From Arsenophonus endosymbiont of Ceratovacuna japonica (lineage in GTDB: Bacteria > Pseudomonadota > Gammaproteobacteria > Enterobacterales > Enterobacteriaceae): DNA of 64,000 nt. Below, one piece after another: positions 1-11,908 of the stretch (positions are counted from its first letter, which is position 1; the number at the start of each line of letters is the position of its first letter). Under the pieces are notes generated by a model, which did no database searches, had not been told where the DNA came from, and worked only from the letters and a program-made list of their open reading frames with translations. A program made the position numbers and the translations under genes. The stretch lies in contig AP026064.1 in assembly GCA_024349725.1 (NCBI GenBank), forward strand, positions 208,592 to 272,591. The letters run 5' to 3'.

Positions 1-36
1 TAGTAGTAACTTAATTCGTATAGGGAGATAATAATC

Positions 37-1029
37 ATGCGTAAATCAGTTATCGTTATTATTATTATTATATTAGTTTTATTGCGTATGTCATTCTTTA
101 CTATTCAACAAACAGAAAGAGGTATAATATTACGATTTGGCAAAGTTGTACGTGATAGTGATCATAAACCTATTGTTTACAATCCAGGTTTACAGTTAAA
201 AATACCCTTCATTGAAACAGTAAAAATGTTAGATGCTCGTATTCAAACATTAGATGTACAGGCAGATCGTTACTTAACTAGAGAAAACAAAGATTTAATG
301 GTTGATTCTTATGTAAAATGGAGAATTAATGATTTTAGTCGTTATTATGTTGCAACTGGTGGTGGTAATATTTATCAAGCTGAGACTTTACTTAAACGAA
401 AATTTAGTGATCGTTTACGTTCAGAATTTGGTCGTTTAAATGTAAAAGATATTATAACTGATTCTAGGGGTAGATTAACTGTTGATGTACGTGATGCTCT
501 TAATAGAGGTTCTGAAATAGATACAGAATCGACGAAAGATTCTGATAAAGCTATTGAATCTGCAGTAATTCATTTTTATAAAGAAATAAAAAGTGATTTA
601 ATAACAGTAAATCCTAATAGTATGACTGCATTAGGAATACAAGTAGTAGATGTTCGTATTAAACGTATTGAATTACCAAGTGAAGTTTCAGAAGCTATAT
701 ATCAACGTATGCGTGCTGAACGAGAATCAGTAGCGCGCCAGCATCGTTCACAAGGACAAGAAGAAGCAGTTAAAATTCGTGCAATAGCAGACAAAACAGT
801 AACTGAAACATTAGCAGAGGCAGAACGTTCAGCTCTTAAATTACGTGGTGAAGGTGATGCAATAGCAACTAAACTATTTGCTGATATCTTTAATCAAGAT
901 CGTGATTTTTATTCTTTTATTCGTAGTTTACGAGCATATGAAAAAAGTTTTAATAAAAATGGTCATGATGTAATGATATTTAATTCAGATACTGATTTTT
1001 TTCGTTATATGAAAATACAAACTAAATGA
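37..1029 (+). CDS. hflC: HflC, membrane-anchored regulator of FtsH protease
   Basis: HflC is an SPFH/prohibitin-family protein that, with HflK, forms a membrane cage around the FtsH protease. The 330-residue product is close to the family length (about 334). One N-terminal membrane segment spans roughly residues 5-24. The SPFH domain follows, with near-identical family stretches such as FIETVKMLDARIQ and LLKRKFSDRLRSE, and then a charged helical region (SQGQEEAVKIRA). The C-terminal FFRYMK tail is kept. The start ATG is preceded by GGGAGA at about 23-28. The triplets TAG TAG TAA at 1-9 are probably the end of hflK, which would lie just outside the window. The gene ends in TGA. Confidence 0.97.
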   Translation: MRKSVIVIIIIILVLLRMSFFTIQQTERGIILRFGKVVRDSDHKPIVYNPGLQLKIPFIETVKMLDARIQTLDVQADRYLTRENKDLMVDSYVKWRINDFSRYYVATGGGNIYQAETLLKRKFSDRLRSEFGRLNVKDIITDSRGRLTVDVRDALNRGSEIDTESTKDSDKAIESAVIHFYKEIKSDLITVNPNSMTALGIQVVDVRIKRIELPSEVSEAIYQRMRAERESVARQHRSQGQEEAVKIRAIADKTVTETLAEAERSALKLRGEGDAIATKLFADIFNQDRDFYSFIRSLRAYEKSFNKNGHDVMIFNSDTDFFRYMKIQTK

Positions 1030-2661
<1,632 letters not shown>

Positions 2662-3012
2662 TTTTACTAATTAATAATATTAATTAATTGATAGAATATT
2701 AATATTAAGAATTATTTTTATATGATAAATATTATTAAATGATTAAATTTTTTATAATTTTTTATAATATTTAATATTAATATTTAATATTAATAATTAT
2801 AAAATTTAATAATATTATAAATTAAATACTAACTATAAATAAAATTATAATTTATTTATTCTTATATAAATAAATAAATTATATATTATTAATAATATTT
2901 TTTATAAAATTATGTTAATTAATACTATTTTACAATAATTTTATAAAAATTTTTATTAAAAAAATAAATATTATTTATATTTCATTTATAATAACTTATT
3001 AAAATATATTTA
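2662..3012. other. AT-rich spacer after purA
   Basis: This stretch is almost entirely A and T. It holds short imperfect hairpins, one around 2846-2880, and runs of repeated TAATATT. I see no gene, RNA gene or readable fossil. Confidence 0.5.
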
Positions 3013-3013
3013 A

Positions 3014-3099
3014 ATTTTTATATTATTTTATATATAAAATAATATAAAAATCTATTCATTAATATTGTTATTTAAATTATAATAATATAATTTAAATAA
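3014..3099 (-). terminator. two hairpins beyond the 3' end of tRNA-Trp
   Basis: Two perfect stem-loops lie just downstream of tRNA-Trp on its own strand. One has 14-bp arms at 3068-3081 and 3086-3099, and the other has 17-bp arms at 3014-3030 and 3035-3051. Their position suggests 3'-end formation or termination, but they are made purely of A and T and lack the usual G+C core of an intrinsic terminator. Confidence 0.45.
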
Positions 3100-3103
3100 T
3101 AAA

Positions 3104-3179
3104 TGGCAGGGGTGGAGAGACTTGAACTCCCAACAACCGGTTTTGGAGACCGATGCTCTGCCAGTTGAACTACACCCCT
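3104..3179 (-). tRNA. trpT: tRNA-Trp (CCA anticodon)
   Basis: The complement folds as a canonical 76-nt tRNA. The acceptor stem is AGGGGTG paired with CACCCCT, the discriminator is G, and the terminal CCA is encoded. The anticodon loop is CTCCAAA, giving anticodon CCA for the codon TGG, and the sequence closely matches E. coli trpT. In E. coli trpT follows an rrn operon (5S-Asp-Trp); here no rRNA gene or tRNA-Asp accompanies it. Confidence 0.98.
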
Positions 3180-4896
3180 GAATAAATAATAACTCTAAGG
3201 TAATTATAATATAAAAATTATTATGTAATTTTAACTAATAAAAATTATTATACAACTATTATTATTAATAATATTTATTATTAATTTTTAAATAGATTTA
3301 TAAATTATTTATATCAAGCTTATTAATATTTATTATATTTTATTATTTTTTTAATAAAAATTTTAATATTTTTTTTAAAATATTATTTATTATATTATTT
3401 TTATGTAATTTTATTAATTATTTAATTATATTTTATTTATTATTAATTTTATATTATATAATAATTTATATATAAGTAATATATTTATTTAATTTATATT
3501 AAATATAAAAATAAATTATTTAAGTATAAATTTATATAATAATTATTTATTAATAATATAAATTTCATTATTTAATATAATAAATGATTTAAATATAAGA
3601 AGTAAATATTAAATAATCGTTCAGTGTCATTAATTTATTTTATTTATTATTTATTTAAAATAAGTTTTACTTAAAGATATTAAATTATTAAAATTTAATT
3701 AACATTTATTATAGTTATTATATTTATAAATAAATTAATTTATTATTTTAATAATTTTTTAATATATAAATATTATTATTAAATTTTAATTTTTATGTTT
3801 TTTATTTTATAATAAAATATAATTATTATTTAATTATGTATTAAATAATATATCTAATTAGTATTATTTAATTTATATAATATTAAAAATTAATATAAAA
3901 CTTTAATATTGTTTTATATTAATTAATATATATTATAAATTAATATATTATTTTAAATATTTAATATTAAATCATAGTAATTTTTATAAAATTATTTTTA
4001 TTTATTAATATATTAGGATAATTAATTTATTTTTATTAAATTTATATTATTATATTATTAAGAAATATTAAAATTTATTATAATTTTAAATGTATTAAAT
4101 TAATTAATTAATATATTTTATAAATTTTGTGTAACATAAATATATTTTACTTATATAATTTAATTTATTTAATAAATAATTAAAAATGATTATTTTTTAT
4201 TTCATTTTAATTTAATATATGAATTTTTATTTATTATCAACATTTTTTATTCAAGTTAAATTTAATGATTTTACTTAATTATTTTATTTTAATATTTTTG
4301 AATTTTTTTATTATATTTTATTTAATTAATAAGTATTAATTTAAGTATAATTTATTATGAATTTAAATAAAAATAATTATATAAATTAATTAATTATATA
4401 ATATTTACATTATTATTTATTTATTATTATTTTTATTATTATATTATAAATATATTTAATTTTATCATAATTATATTTAATAAATATATAATTATTAAAT
4501 ATTAGGTTTTACTATTATTTGTATTTTTATAATTATAATAATATATTTTAATTAAATATTATTTAATATATAATATAATTTTAATATACTGAATATATTT
4601 TTATTAAATTAGATTATATTTTATTAATTATAATTACTAATTAATTATTATATAATATAAATTTTATAATAGTTTAAATTTTATATATTAAAATATTAAA
4701 ATTTTTATATTTTTTAATGAATAAATAATATTTTAAATTTTAATTTATTTTTAATTATTATATAATAATTATTAAATTAAATAAATTAATTATTTGTTAA
4801 TTATTATTCAATATAATAATATCATAAAATATTAGAAAAATCTTTTTTATTATAAATATAAAATATATATATCATATTATATATAAGTATTAATAT

Positions 4897-4930
4897 TTAT
4901 ATTATACTTGCTTAAGCAAGTATAATATAA
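4897..4930. repeat. perfect 34-bp palindrome with a G+C-bearing core
   Basis: The arms are 17 nt each and meet at CTTAAG, with the core ACTTGCTTAAGCAAGT. It is perfectly self-complementary. Unlike the pure A/T hairpins elsewhere, it keeps eight G or C bases, which suggests selection. It lies about 420 bp beyond the uvrD stop and could be a bidirectional terminator or a protein-binding site. Confidence 0.6.
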
Positions 4931-5293
4931 TTTTAAATATTATAGTAATTTATATTATTATAACTTCATATTATTTATAAATAAAATATTATAAATTATA
5001 TATTAAAATATTAAATCTTTATTTTTTTTATAAAATATTAAATTTTATAATAAATTATAAATAAAATTAAACAAATAAAATTTATATAAATTATATCAAT
5101 ATAAATTAATTTAAATATTATTTATATTTATTGTATATTATATAATTTTTTATAAAAATAAATTTAGTAAATTTATATAAAATTTAAAATTATTTTTGTG
5201 TTTTTTATTATTTAAAATAATATAAAATAATATTATTTCATTTAAATATTATTATAATTATTTTCTTTTTAAGTATTTTAAAAATTATAATAA

Positions 5294-5338
5294 AATATAT
5301 ATTATTCAATAATAAATAATATATATTATTCAATAATA
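5294..5338. repeat. 21-nt direct repeat, two copies
   Basis: AATATATATTATTCAATAAT(A) occurs at 5294-5314 and again at 5318-5338, ending 10 bp short of the uvrD stop codon. It is probably a slippage duplication in simple AT-rich sequence. Confidence 0.7.
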
Positions 5339-5347
5339 ATTTATTTA

Positions 5348-7510
5348 TTATTGAAATTCTAATTTTACATAAGAATCAATAAACCATTTAGTTTCTTTAT
5401 TATTAAAAGCTATTTGTAAATGATAATTATTATCATTATTTTTAATATTAATTATAATTCCTTTACCAAATTTAGGATGATAAACTAATTGTCCTAATTT
5501 ATATTTATTATTATTTATATTAATTGAGATATCAAATTGTTTATATATATTAGAATATATAATAGTTGAATCTAAGTGAATTTTTTTAATGCATTCTATA
5601 GGTAATTCAGTAATAAAACGTGAAGGATTATGGTAAACTTTTTTACCATATAATTTACGACTTTTAGCATAAGTTAATGTTAATTTTTGCATTGCTCGTG
5701 TTAATCCAACATAAGCTAATCGTCTTTCTTCTGATAATAAATTATTTTCTTTAATACTCATTTTACTTGGAAACATACCTTCTTCCATACCAATAATAAA
5801 AACTAATGGAAATTCTAAACCTTTCGCAGAATGTAGTGTCATTAATTGAACAGCATCATTTTGTATTTCTTCTTTTCCTGCATTTAATTCTAAAGATATT
5901 TGAGATAAAAAAGATTGCAATGGTATTATATTTTGATCTTTTTTTTGATAATTAAAATTATGAGTCAATGTAATTAATTCTTTAAGATTTTTAATATATA
6001 CTTCAGCTTTTTCTTCTTTTTCTTTTTTATACATTTCTAATAGACCTGAATATCGTATTACATAATCAGTTTGTATATATAATGGCATATCAATTGTTTC
6101 TTTATCTAATTTATTAATTAACTTAATAAATTGCTCAATTGAATTAGTTGATTTAGTACTAAGTATTTTTTTAGTTATTAAATATTCACAACTTTCCCAA
6201 AGAGTAAGTTGTCTTTTTTTTGCTACTTGATAAATTTTATTTAATGTTTGCTCTCCTATACCACGAGTTGGTTTATTAACAATTCTTTCAAATGATGTAT
6301 CATCATTTCGATTAAGAATTAAACGTAAATAATAAAGAACATTTTTAATCTCTTGTCTCTCAAAAAAACGTTTACCTCCATAAATATAATAAGCTATAGA
6401 ATTTTGTGATAAAACTTCCTCTAATAAATTAGACTGTGCATTATTACGATAAAGAATTGCACATTGTTTTAAAAAACCGCCATTATTACACCATTGTTTA
6501 ATTTTATTAATAACATAGTATACTTCATCTAATTCATTGTAAGCACAATAAAGTGAAATAAGTTCACCATTAATATCTTTTGTCCATAGATTTTTTATTA
6601 AACGATTATTATTATTTGCTATTAATACATTAGCAGATTTTATAATATTATTAGTAGAGCGATAATTTTGTTCCAATACAATGGTTTTAACTGAAGAAAA
6701 ATCTTGTAAAAAATTTTTAATATTTTCTACTTGAGCCCCACGCCAACCATAAATTGATTGATCATCATCTCCTACAATTATAACTTTACTATTGTTACCA
6801 GATAAAAGTCGTATCCAATTATATTGAATATTATTAGTATCTTGAAATTCATCAACTAAAATATTAGTAAAACGTTCATGATAATACTTTAATATATTAG
6901 GTTTATTTAATAATAATTCATAAGTACGTAATAAAAGCTCAGAAAAATCAACTAATCCAGATCTATTACATATTTTTTGATAAGAAGAATAAATTTTTAA
7001 CCAAGTCTCATCTATTATATTATTATCATTTTTAATATGAAATGGTCTTAATCCTTTATCTTTTTTTATATTAATATACCACATAGCTTGACGAGGTGAC
7101 CATTTATTTTCATCTAAATTACTGCTTTTAATGATTTTATGTAATAAACGATATTGATCATAATTATCTAAAATTTGAAAATTTTGTGGCAAATTAGCTT
7201 CCAAGTAATAAGATCTCAATAAATTATGCGCTAAACTATGAAAAGTTCCTACTAATATGCCATTTTGATTATTATTTAATAAAGTATTAATACGATTACG
7301 CATTTCATTTGCTGCTTTATTAGTAAATGTTACAGCCATAATTGAAAAAGGTGAAATCTTATTAATTTCTATTAACCAAGCTATTCTATGAACTAGTACT
7401 CTTGTTTTGCCAACACCAGCTCCAGCAAGTATTAACATATTTATTCTAGGCGCAGTAACAGCTTCTCGTTGTTTATCATTCAAATTTTTAAGTAAATATG
7501 ATTCTTTCAT
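5348..7510 (-). CDS. uvrD: DNA helicase II
   Basis: UvrD is a 3'-to-5' SF1 helicase for nucleotide excision and mismatch repair. The product has 720 residues, equal to E. coli UvrD. The Walker A motif is AGAGVGKTR (about 29-37), where the usual Ser33 is Val but the catalytic Lys35 and Thr36 remain. Other motifs are intact: GTFHSLAH, VDEFQDTN, GDDDQSIYGWRGA, QNYRS, LMTLHSAKGLEFP and RRLAYVGLTRA. The C-terminal Tudor-like domain (YKLGQLVYHPKFGKG) is kept, which separates it from Rep. It lies downstream of yigB with a 66-bp spacer, and dapF, yigB and uvrD follow the E. coli order on one strand. Confidence 0.98.
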   Translation of the reverse strand: MKESYLLKNLNDKQREAVTAPRINMLILAGAGVGKTRVLVHRIAWLIEINKISPFSIMAVTFTNKAANEMRNRINTLLNNNQNGILVGTFHSLAHNLLRSYYLEANLPQNFQILDNYDQYRLLHKIIKSSNLDENKWSPRQAMWYINIKKDKGLRPFHIKNDNNIIDETWLKIYSSYQKICNRSGLVDFSELLLRTYELLLNKPNILKYYHERFTNILVDEFQDTNNIQYNWIRLLSGNNSKVIIVGDDDQSIYGWRGAQVENIKNFLQDFSSVKTIVLEQNYRSTNNIIKSANVLIANNNNRLIKNLWTKDINGELISLYCAYNELDEVYYVINKIKQWCNNGGFLKQCAILYRNNAQSNLLEEVLSQNSIAYYIYGGKRFFERQEIKNVLYYLRLILNRNDDTSFERIVNKPTRGIGEQTLNKIYQVAKKRQLTLWESCEYLITKKILSTKSTNSIEQFIKLINKLDKETIDMPLYIQTDYVIRYSGLLEMYKKEKEEKAEVYIKNLKELITLTHNFNYQKKDQNIIPLQSFLSQISLELNAGKEEIQNDAVQLMTLHSAKGLEFPLVFIIGMEEGMFPSKMSIKENNLLSEERRLAYVGLTRAMQKLTLTYAKSRKLYGKKVYHNPSRFITELPIECIKKIHLDSTIIYSNIYKQFDISININNNKYKLGQLVYHPKFGKGIIINIKNNDNNYHLQIAFNNKETKWFIDSYVKLEFQ

Positions 7511-7576
7511 AGTTATAATTAAATTAAATATAGTAATTAATAAAACATTAAGTGTATTTTAATATAATATAAAATA

Positions 7577-8290
7577 TTATATTAACTTAATAAGAGAAGC
7601 TAAATTTGTAATTTCAATATGAGGTAATATATTATTTTTATTTATGTCTAATAAATTATTGTTAGTATTTATCCAACATGCCTGCATACCACTATATAAT
7701 GCACCTTGAATATCAGTTATTAAATTATCTCCTACATGTAAGACATTATCTAATACAATATTAAATTTTTTAGCTGCAAGATAAAACATATCAGTATATG
7801 GTTTGGCTCTTCCATCAGTACCTGCTTTTAAAATGAATTGAAAATAATTACCTAATCCACAAGCATAAGGATTTGCATTACCATTAGTAATAACAGCTAA
7901 TGGTATTTTTTTATATAAAATAGATAAAATTTGATGGGTTAATTTTGGGACTATAATTTGACTACGCCAATAATAAAAATTATTCATAATAGCATTAGCA
8001 CCATCAGAAGATTTAGTTTGATTATAACCATAATGATCAAGTAATGTTTTCATTGCTAACCAACGCCATTGTGTAACGTTGTGATAAATTTCAGGATATT
8101 TATTAATAATTAATTTTTGATAATTTTTTAAATCATTTAATTGAAGATTATTAAAGCGATTATCGTAATAGCGAATAAAACTTAATAAATTCTGTTCAGT
8201 TTTATCAATAACTGGTTTATTATTATATAAAGTATCATCTAAATCAAAGGTAATTGCTGAAATAGATGTTAATTGACGATAAAAATACAT
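7577..8290 (-). CDS. yigB: HAD-family phosphatase YigB
   Basis: The 237-residue protein matches E. coli YigB (238 residues) across its whole length. HAD motif I is TFDLDDTLY (about 14-22), motif II is VITNGNA, and the Asp pair of motif IV is in LHVGDNLITDI. YigB-type enzymes dephosphorylate FMN and 5-amino-6-ribitylamino-uracil phosphate. They therefore supply the phosphatase step of riboflavin synthesis, which may explain retention in a reduced genome; that link is inference. The start agrees with the family (YFYRQL against RFYRPL). It probably shares a transcript with uvrD. Confidence 0.95.
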   Translation of the reverse strand: MYFYRQLTSISAITFDLDDTLYNNKPVIDKTEQNLLSFIRYYDNRFNNLQLNDLKNYQKLIINKYPEIYHNVTQWRWLAMKTLLDHYGYNQTKSSDGANAIMNNFYYWRSQIIVPKLTHQILSILYKKIPLAVITNGNANPYACGLGNYFQFILKAGTDGRAKPYTDMFYLAAKKFNIVLDNVLHVGDNLITDIQGALYSGMQACWINTNNNLLDINKNNILPHIEITNLASLIKLI

Positions 8291-9056
8291 TTAAGTCCCT
8301 TTTATTATCTATTAATATAGATTATAAATTTTAATTTAAATTTTAAAAATTTAAATTAAAATATATTTAAGATAGTAAAATATTATATTTTAATAATTAT
8401 TATAAGATATAAAATTTTTATTTAATTTTTAATAAATAAATAATAAATTTATAATTAATTAATATATATATTATTATTATAAATCAATTTTTATATAAAT
8501 ATAATTTTATATTTTAAATAATTATATTACAAATATATCATAAATTTAATAAATTAATATTTAGAAATATTTAACTTAATGAATTAAATATATTAATAAA
8601 TAAATATTTATTTTTGTTTTAATTTTTTATTAAAATTAAGATTTGTGAATATTATATAAATAGTTAAATTAAATATTTTAATAAATAAAGATATAAAATA
8701 ATAACTATTACATATAAATTTGATAATTTATTTTTTATAAGTATTACATAAATATTTAATTATTAATTATTATTAGTTTAATTATTTATTTTATATATAA
8801 AGTAATTAAATAAAATATTATAATTTTACATAATTTTAATAATATTAAATATTAATAAATTATTATGAAAGATAATATTTTATTATATTATTTAATATAA
8901 ATTATTTAAATTAATAGGTAAAATTATAATATATTATATTATTTTAAACTAAAATTTTTTAATTAATAATAATATACTATATTATAAAATTTACATATAA
9001 ATTAATTGATTTTAATAAATAATTAAATTTATAAAATTTTACTATAAAAATAAAAA
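8291..9056. other. yigB-dapF spacer
   Basis: This 0.77-kb A/T-rich stretch has no open gene. In E. coli xerC and yigA lie between dapF and yigB, so this is where an xerC fossil would be expected on the - strand. I could not read one with confidence. Confidence 0.45.
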
Positions 9057-9881
9057 TTATATATTAATAATACCATCATAAACATGTGTTGCTGGTCCAG
9101 TCATAAATAAATTATGACCTAATCCATCCCAATAAATTTTTAGTTTACCACCAGGTAAATCAACTAAAACATTATTACTTAATAAACCTTGTTGAATACC
9201 AATAGCAACAGCAGCACATGCTCCACTTCCACAAGCTTGTGTTTCTCCTACATTACGTTCATATACACGTAATTTAATATGTTCATAATCAATAATTTGC
9301 ATAAATCCTATATTAGCCCCCTTAGGGAAACATTTGTGTTTTTCAAGTATTGGTCCTAAAATATTAACTTTAGCTGTATTGATATTATCAACTTGTAATA
9401 CACAATGTGGATTACCAATAGAAACTATACCACATAATATGGATTGTTTTTTAATTTTAATTAAATAAGTTATTTTAGCTTTTTTTCTTTTAAATGGTAT
9501 TTTATTTGGCTCAAATTCAGGAATACCCATATTAATACAAACATTTTTATTTTTTATTATTGATAATATTAATGTACCTGATTTAGTACTTACTTTAATT
9601 TCTCGTTTATTTGTTAATTTTTTAAGTTGTAAAAAAATAGCAAGACAACGAGCTCCATTGCCGCATTGAGATACTTCACTACCATTAGAATTAAAAATAC
9701 GACAATGAAAGTCATTATCTGGATTATTACTTGATTCAATAAATAAAAGTTGATCAAATCCAACTCCTATATGTCTATTTGATAAATGACAAATCATTTT
9801 AGAAGAAATACAAACATTTTGAGTAATGGAATCTATTATCATAAAGTCATTACCTAATCCATGCATTTTAGAAAACTTCAT
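9057..9881 (-). CDS. dapF: diaminopimelate epimerase
   Basis: DapF converts LL- to meso-diaminopimelate, the precursor of lysine and the cross-linking residue of peptidoglycan. The product has 274 residues, the full family length. Both catalytic cysteines are present: Cys73 in [12 protein letters not shown] and Cys217 in [13 protein letters not shown]. Substrate-binding stretches MHGLGNDF and SIGNPHC are intact. It is first in the - strand set dapF, yigB, uvrD. Its upstream side faces rmuC, so transcription diverges from the 2-kb hairpin region. Confidence 0.98.
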   Translation of the reverse strand: MKFSKMHGLGNDFMIIDSITQNVCISSKMICHLSNRHIGVGFDQLLFIESSNNPDNDFHCRIFNSNGSEVSQCGNGARCLAIFLQLKKLTNKREIKVSTKSGTLILSIIKNKNVCINMGIPEFEPNKIPFKRKKAKITYLIKIKKQSILCGIVSIGNPHCVLQVDNINTAKVNILGPILEKHKCFPKGANIGFMQIIDYEHIKLRVYERNVGETQACGSGACAAVAIGIQQGLLSNNVLVDLPGGKLKIYWDGLGHNLFMTGPATHVYDGIINI

Positions 9882-10221
9882 TTTTACTCCATTATAATTA
9901 ATTAGAAATTTTTATTATTAATTTCATATAATATATTTTCTATATTTATTAAATGAATATTTTTTATTATAATATTAAAATTTTATATTATAATTAATTT
10001 AGTTATAAAATACAGTGATCTTTTAAAACTATAAAAAATTAAATTTTATGTATAATTAAATAATTATTTTTATAATTTATAATTATACTTATAAATAAAG
10101 TGATAATAAAATATATAATAATAAATTAATATAAATTTTTATTAGACATCAATAAATTATTTTTTTTATTTTTATTTAAAATAATATTTATAATAAATTT
10201 TTTAATATATATAAATTATAA

Positions 10222-10284
10222 TAATTATTACATAATAAATTATAAATTTATATTTTAAATTTATAATTTATTATGTAATAATTA
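10222..10284. repeat. perfect 29-bp inverted repeat
   Basis: The arms are 10222-10250 and 10256-10284 with a 5-nt loop and no mismatch. The stem contains only two G:C pairs (around ATTACATAAT/ATTATGTAAT). It would extrude as a cruciform or fold as RNA on either strand. No gene abuts it. Confidence 0.85.
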
Positions 10285-11215
10285 ATAAATAATTTTATAA
10301 ATATTTTAATTAATATTAATTTACATTTTTAATATATAAAATTATTAATTATTTAATATGATTTATATTTAAACATATATATAAAATTAATAATTTATAA
10401 AGATAATTAAGTTATTAAAGTTTTATATATTAATAATTTATATATTTTTATAATTATAATTTATATATTATATATATTTTATTAACAATAAAATATATAT
10501 ATAATTATATTATTTATAGCATATTAATATAAATTAAATTATATTATTATATGAAATATATTTGTTTTAAATTTAAATAAATTTTAATATTTTATCTTAA
10601 AGTAATATTAGTATGATAATTAATTTAAAATTAATATTTCATTAAAAAAATAATTATTAATATATTTAAAAAAATAAAATTATAATAATAAAATAAATTA
10701 TATTTATTAATATATTATATTTTTAAATATATATTAATTATTATTAATATATAAATAGTAATAAATAAATGAATTTATTATATAATATTAAAAAAAAAAT
10801 AATATTTTAATTTAAATAATATAATTATTTTATAATATTAAACATTTTAAATAAATATTAATATATATTTTAAAATATTATCATAAATTATTTTATTTAT
10901 AAAATTTTTATAACTATTATACAAAATAAATTATAAATTTAAATAAATATTTAAGTTTATAATAAATATTTAAATTATAAATATTATTTATTTAATTAAT
11001 ATAATTTTTTTATTAAAATAAACATTAATAATTATATTATATAATGTAATAGAATTTAATAAAATAAATAATAATTTATATATATTTTTTATTTTTTATG
11101 TTAATATAAAATTATTTTTTATTAATTAATTAGTTATATATATTGTTTAAATATTTCATATAAATATATAAAGTTTTGTAATAATTAATTTTAAAATAAA
11201 TAATTTTAAATTAAT

Positions 11216-11270
11216 TATTATTTATATTATTATTATAAATATATTATTTATAATAATAATATAAATAATA
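11216..11270. repeat. perfect 25-bp inverted repeat
   Basis: The arms are 11216-11240 and 11246-11270. The stem is made only of A and T, and the loop shrinks to 3 nt if the inner A:T pair forms. It is one of the cluster of hairpins between dapF and rmuC. Confidence 0.8.
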
Positions 11271-11453
11271 TATTTATTTTAGTTACTTAATTAATAATTA
11301 ATAATATTATATAAAAATATTATTTTAATAATTTTATTATATTAATATTTTAAATTATATAATTTACTATAAATAAATAAATATTATTATATAAGTAAAG
11401 TTTTATTAATTTAATAATATTATAATGAAATATTATTAAATATAAATTTAAAT

Positions 11454-11511
11454 TATAATTAATATTAAAATTATATGATATAATTATCATATAATTTTAA
11501 TATTAATTATA
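11454..11511. repeat. perfect 27-bp inverted repeat
   Basis: The arms are 11454-11480 and 11485-11511 with a 4-nt loop. There is no mismatch, and one G:C pair lies near the loop (ATATGATA/TATCATAT). Confidence 0.85.
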
Positions 11512-11580
11512 TTTTTATATTTATTTAATTATTATATAAATTTATAATAATTAAATTTAATAATAAAATAATTATTTTAT

Positions 11581-11644
11581 TATTAAATATTATAATAGTT
11601 AAATTTTAATTATATTAAAAATTTAACTATTATAATATTTAATA
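11581..11644. repeat. perfect 27-bp inverted repeat
   Basis: The arms are 11581-11607 and 11618-11644 with a 10-nt loop. One G:C pair sits in the middle of the stem (AATAGTTAA/TTAACTATT). Confidence 0.85.
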
Positions 11645-11672
11645 TTAATAATAATTAATATAATATATAATT

Positions 11673-11768
11673 AATTATTATTAATAAATTAAAATAAAAA
11701 ATTTTATTTATATTATATATATGATATAAATAAATTAAATTTTTTATTTTAATTTATTAATAATAATT
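11673..11768. repeat. 32-bp perfect inverted repeat extending inward with bulges
   Basis: The outer arms 11673-11704 and 11737-11768 are perfectly complementary over 32 nt. After one mismatch pairing continues inward for roughly 10-13 more base pairs. It starts only 28 bp from the previous hairpin and lies 140 bp before rmuC. Confidence 0.85.
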
Positions 11769-11908
11769 TTTAAATGATAAATTAATTATATGATTATATA
11801 TTTTATTAATTATTTAATATTTTATATTTTATTATATAAAATTATTTATTTTATTTATATTATATATTATAAGATTTTTAATATATAAATTATCTTAAAG
11901 AAATTAAA

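Larger units (their letters stand above)
3180..5347. other. 2.2-kb gene-free region
   Basis: No gene can be supported here. E. coli has corA downstream of uvrD, but I could not read a corA fossil on the - strand. Two local features stand out from the AT background: a short G+C-containing island at about 3596-3636 and a perfect palindrome at 4897-4930. A 21-nt direct repeat sits near the uvrD end. Confidence 0.5.
9882..11908. other. divergent 2-kb gene-free region rich in long hairpins
   Basis: No gene is present between dapF (-) and rmuC (+). The region contains five separate, perfect inverted repeats with arms of 25-32 nt and loops of 3-32 nt, listed individually. Its position between divergent gene sets and its extreme A/T content would suit a replication origin, but no DnaA box set, dnaA gene or 13-mer array is visible. 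E. coli udp would lie upstream of rmuC; I could not read a fossil of it. Confidence 0.6.

Noticed and set aside
10222..11768. CRISPR array or insertion sequence ends
   Set aside because: The repeats differ from one another, are inverted rather than direct with spacers, and no cas or transposase gene is nearby.
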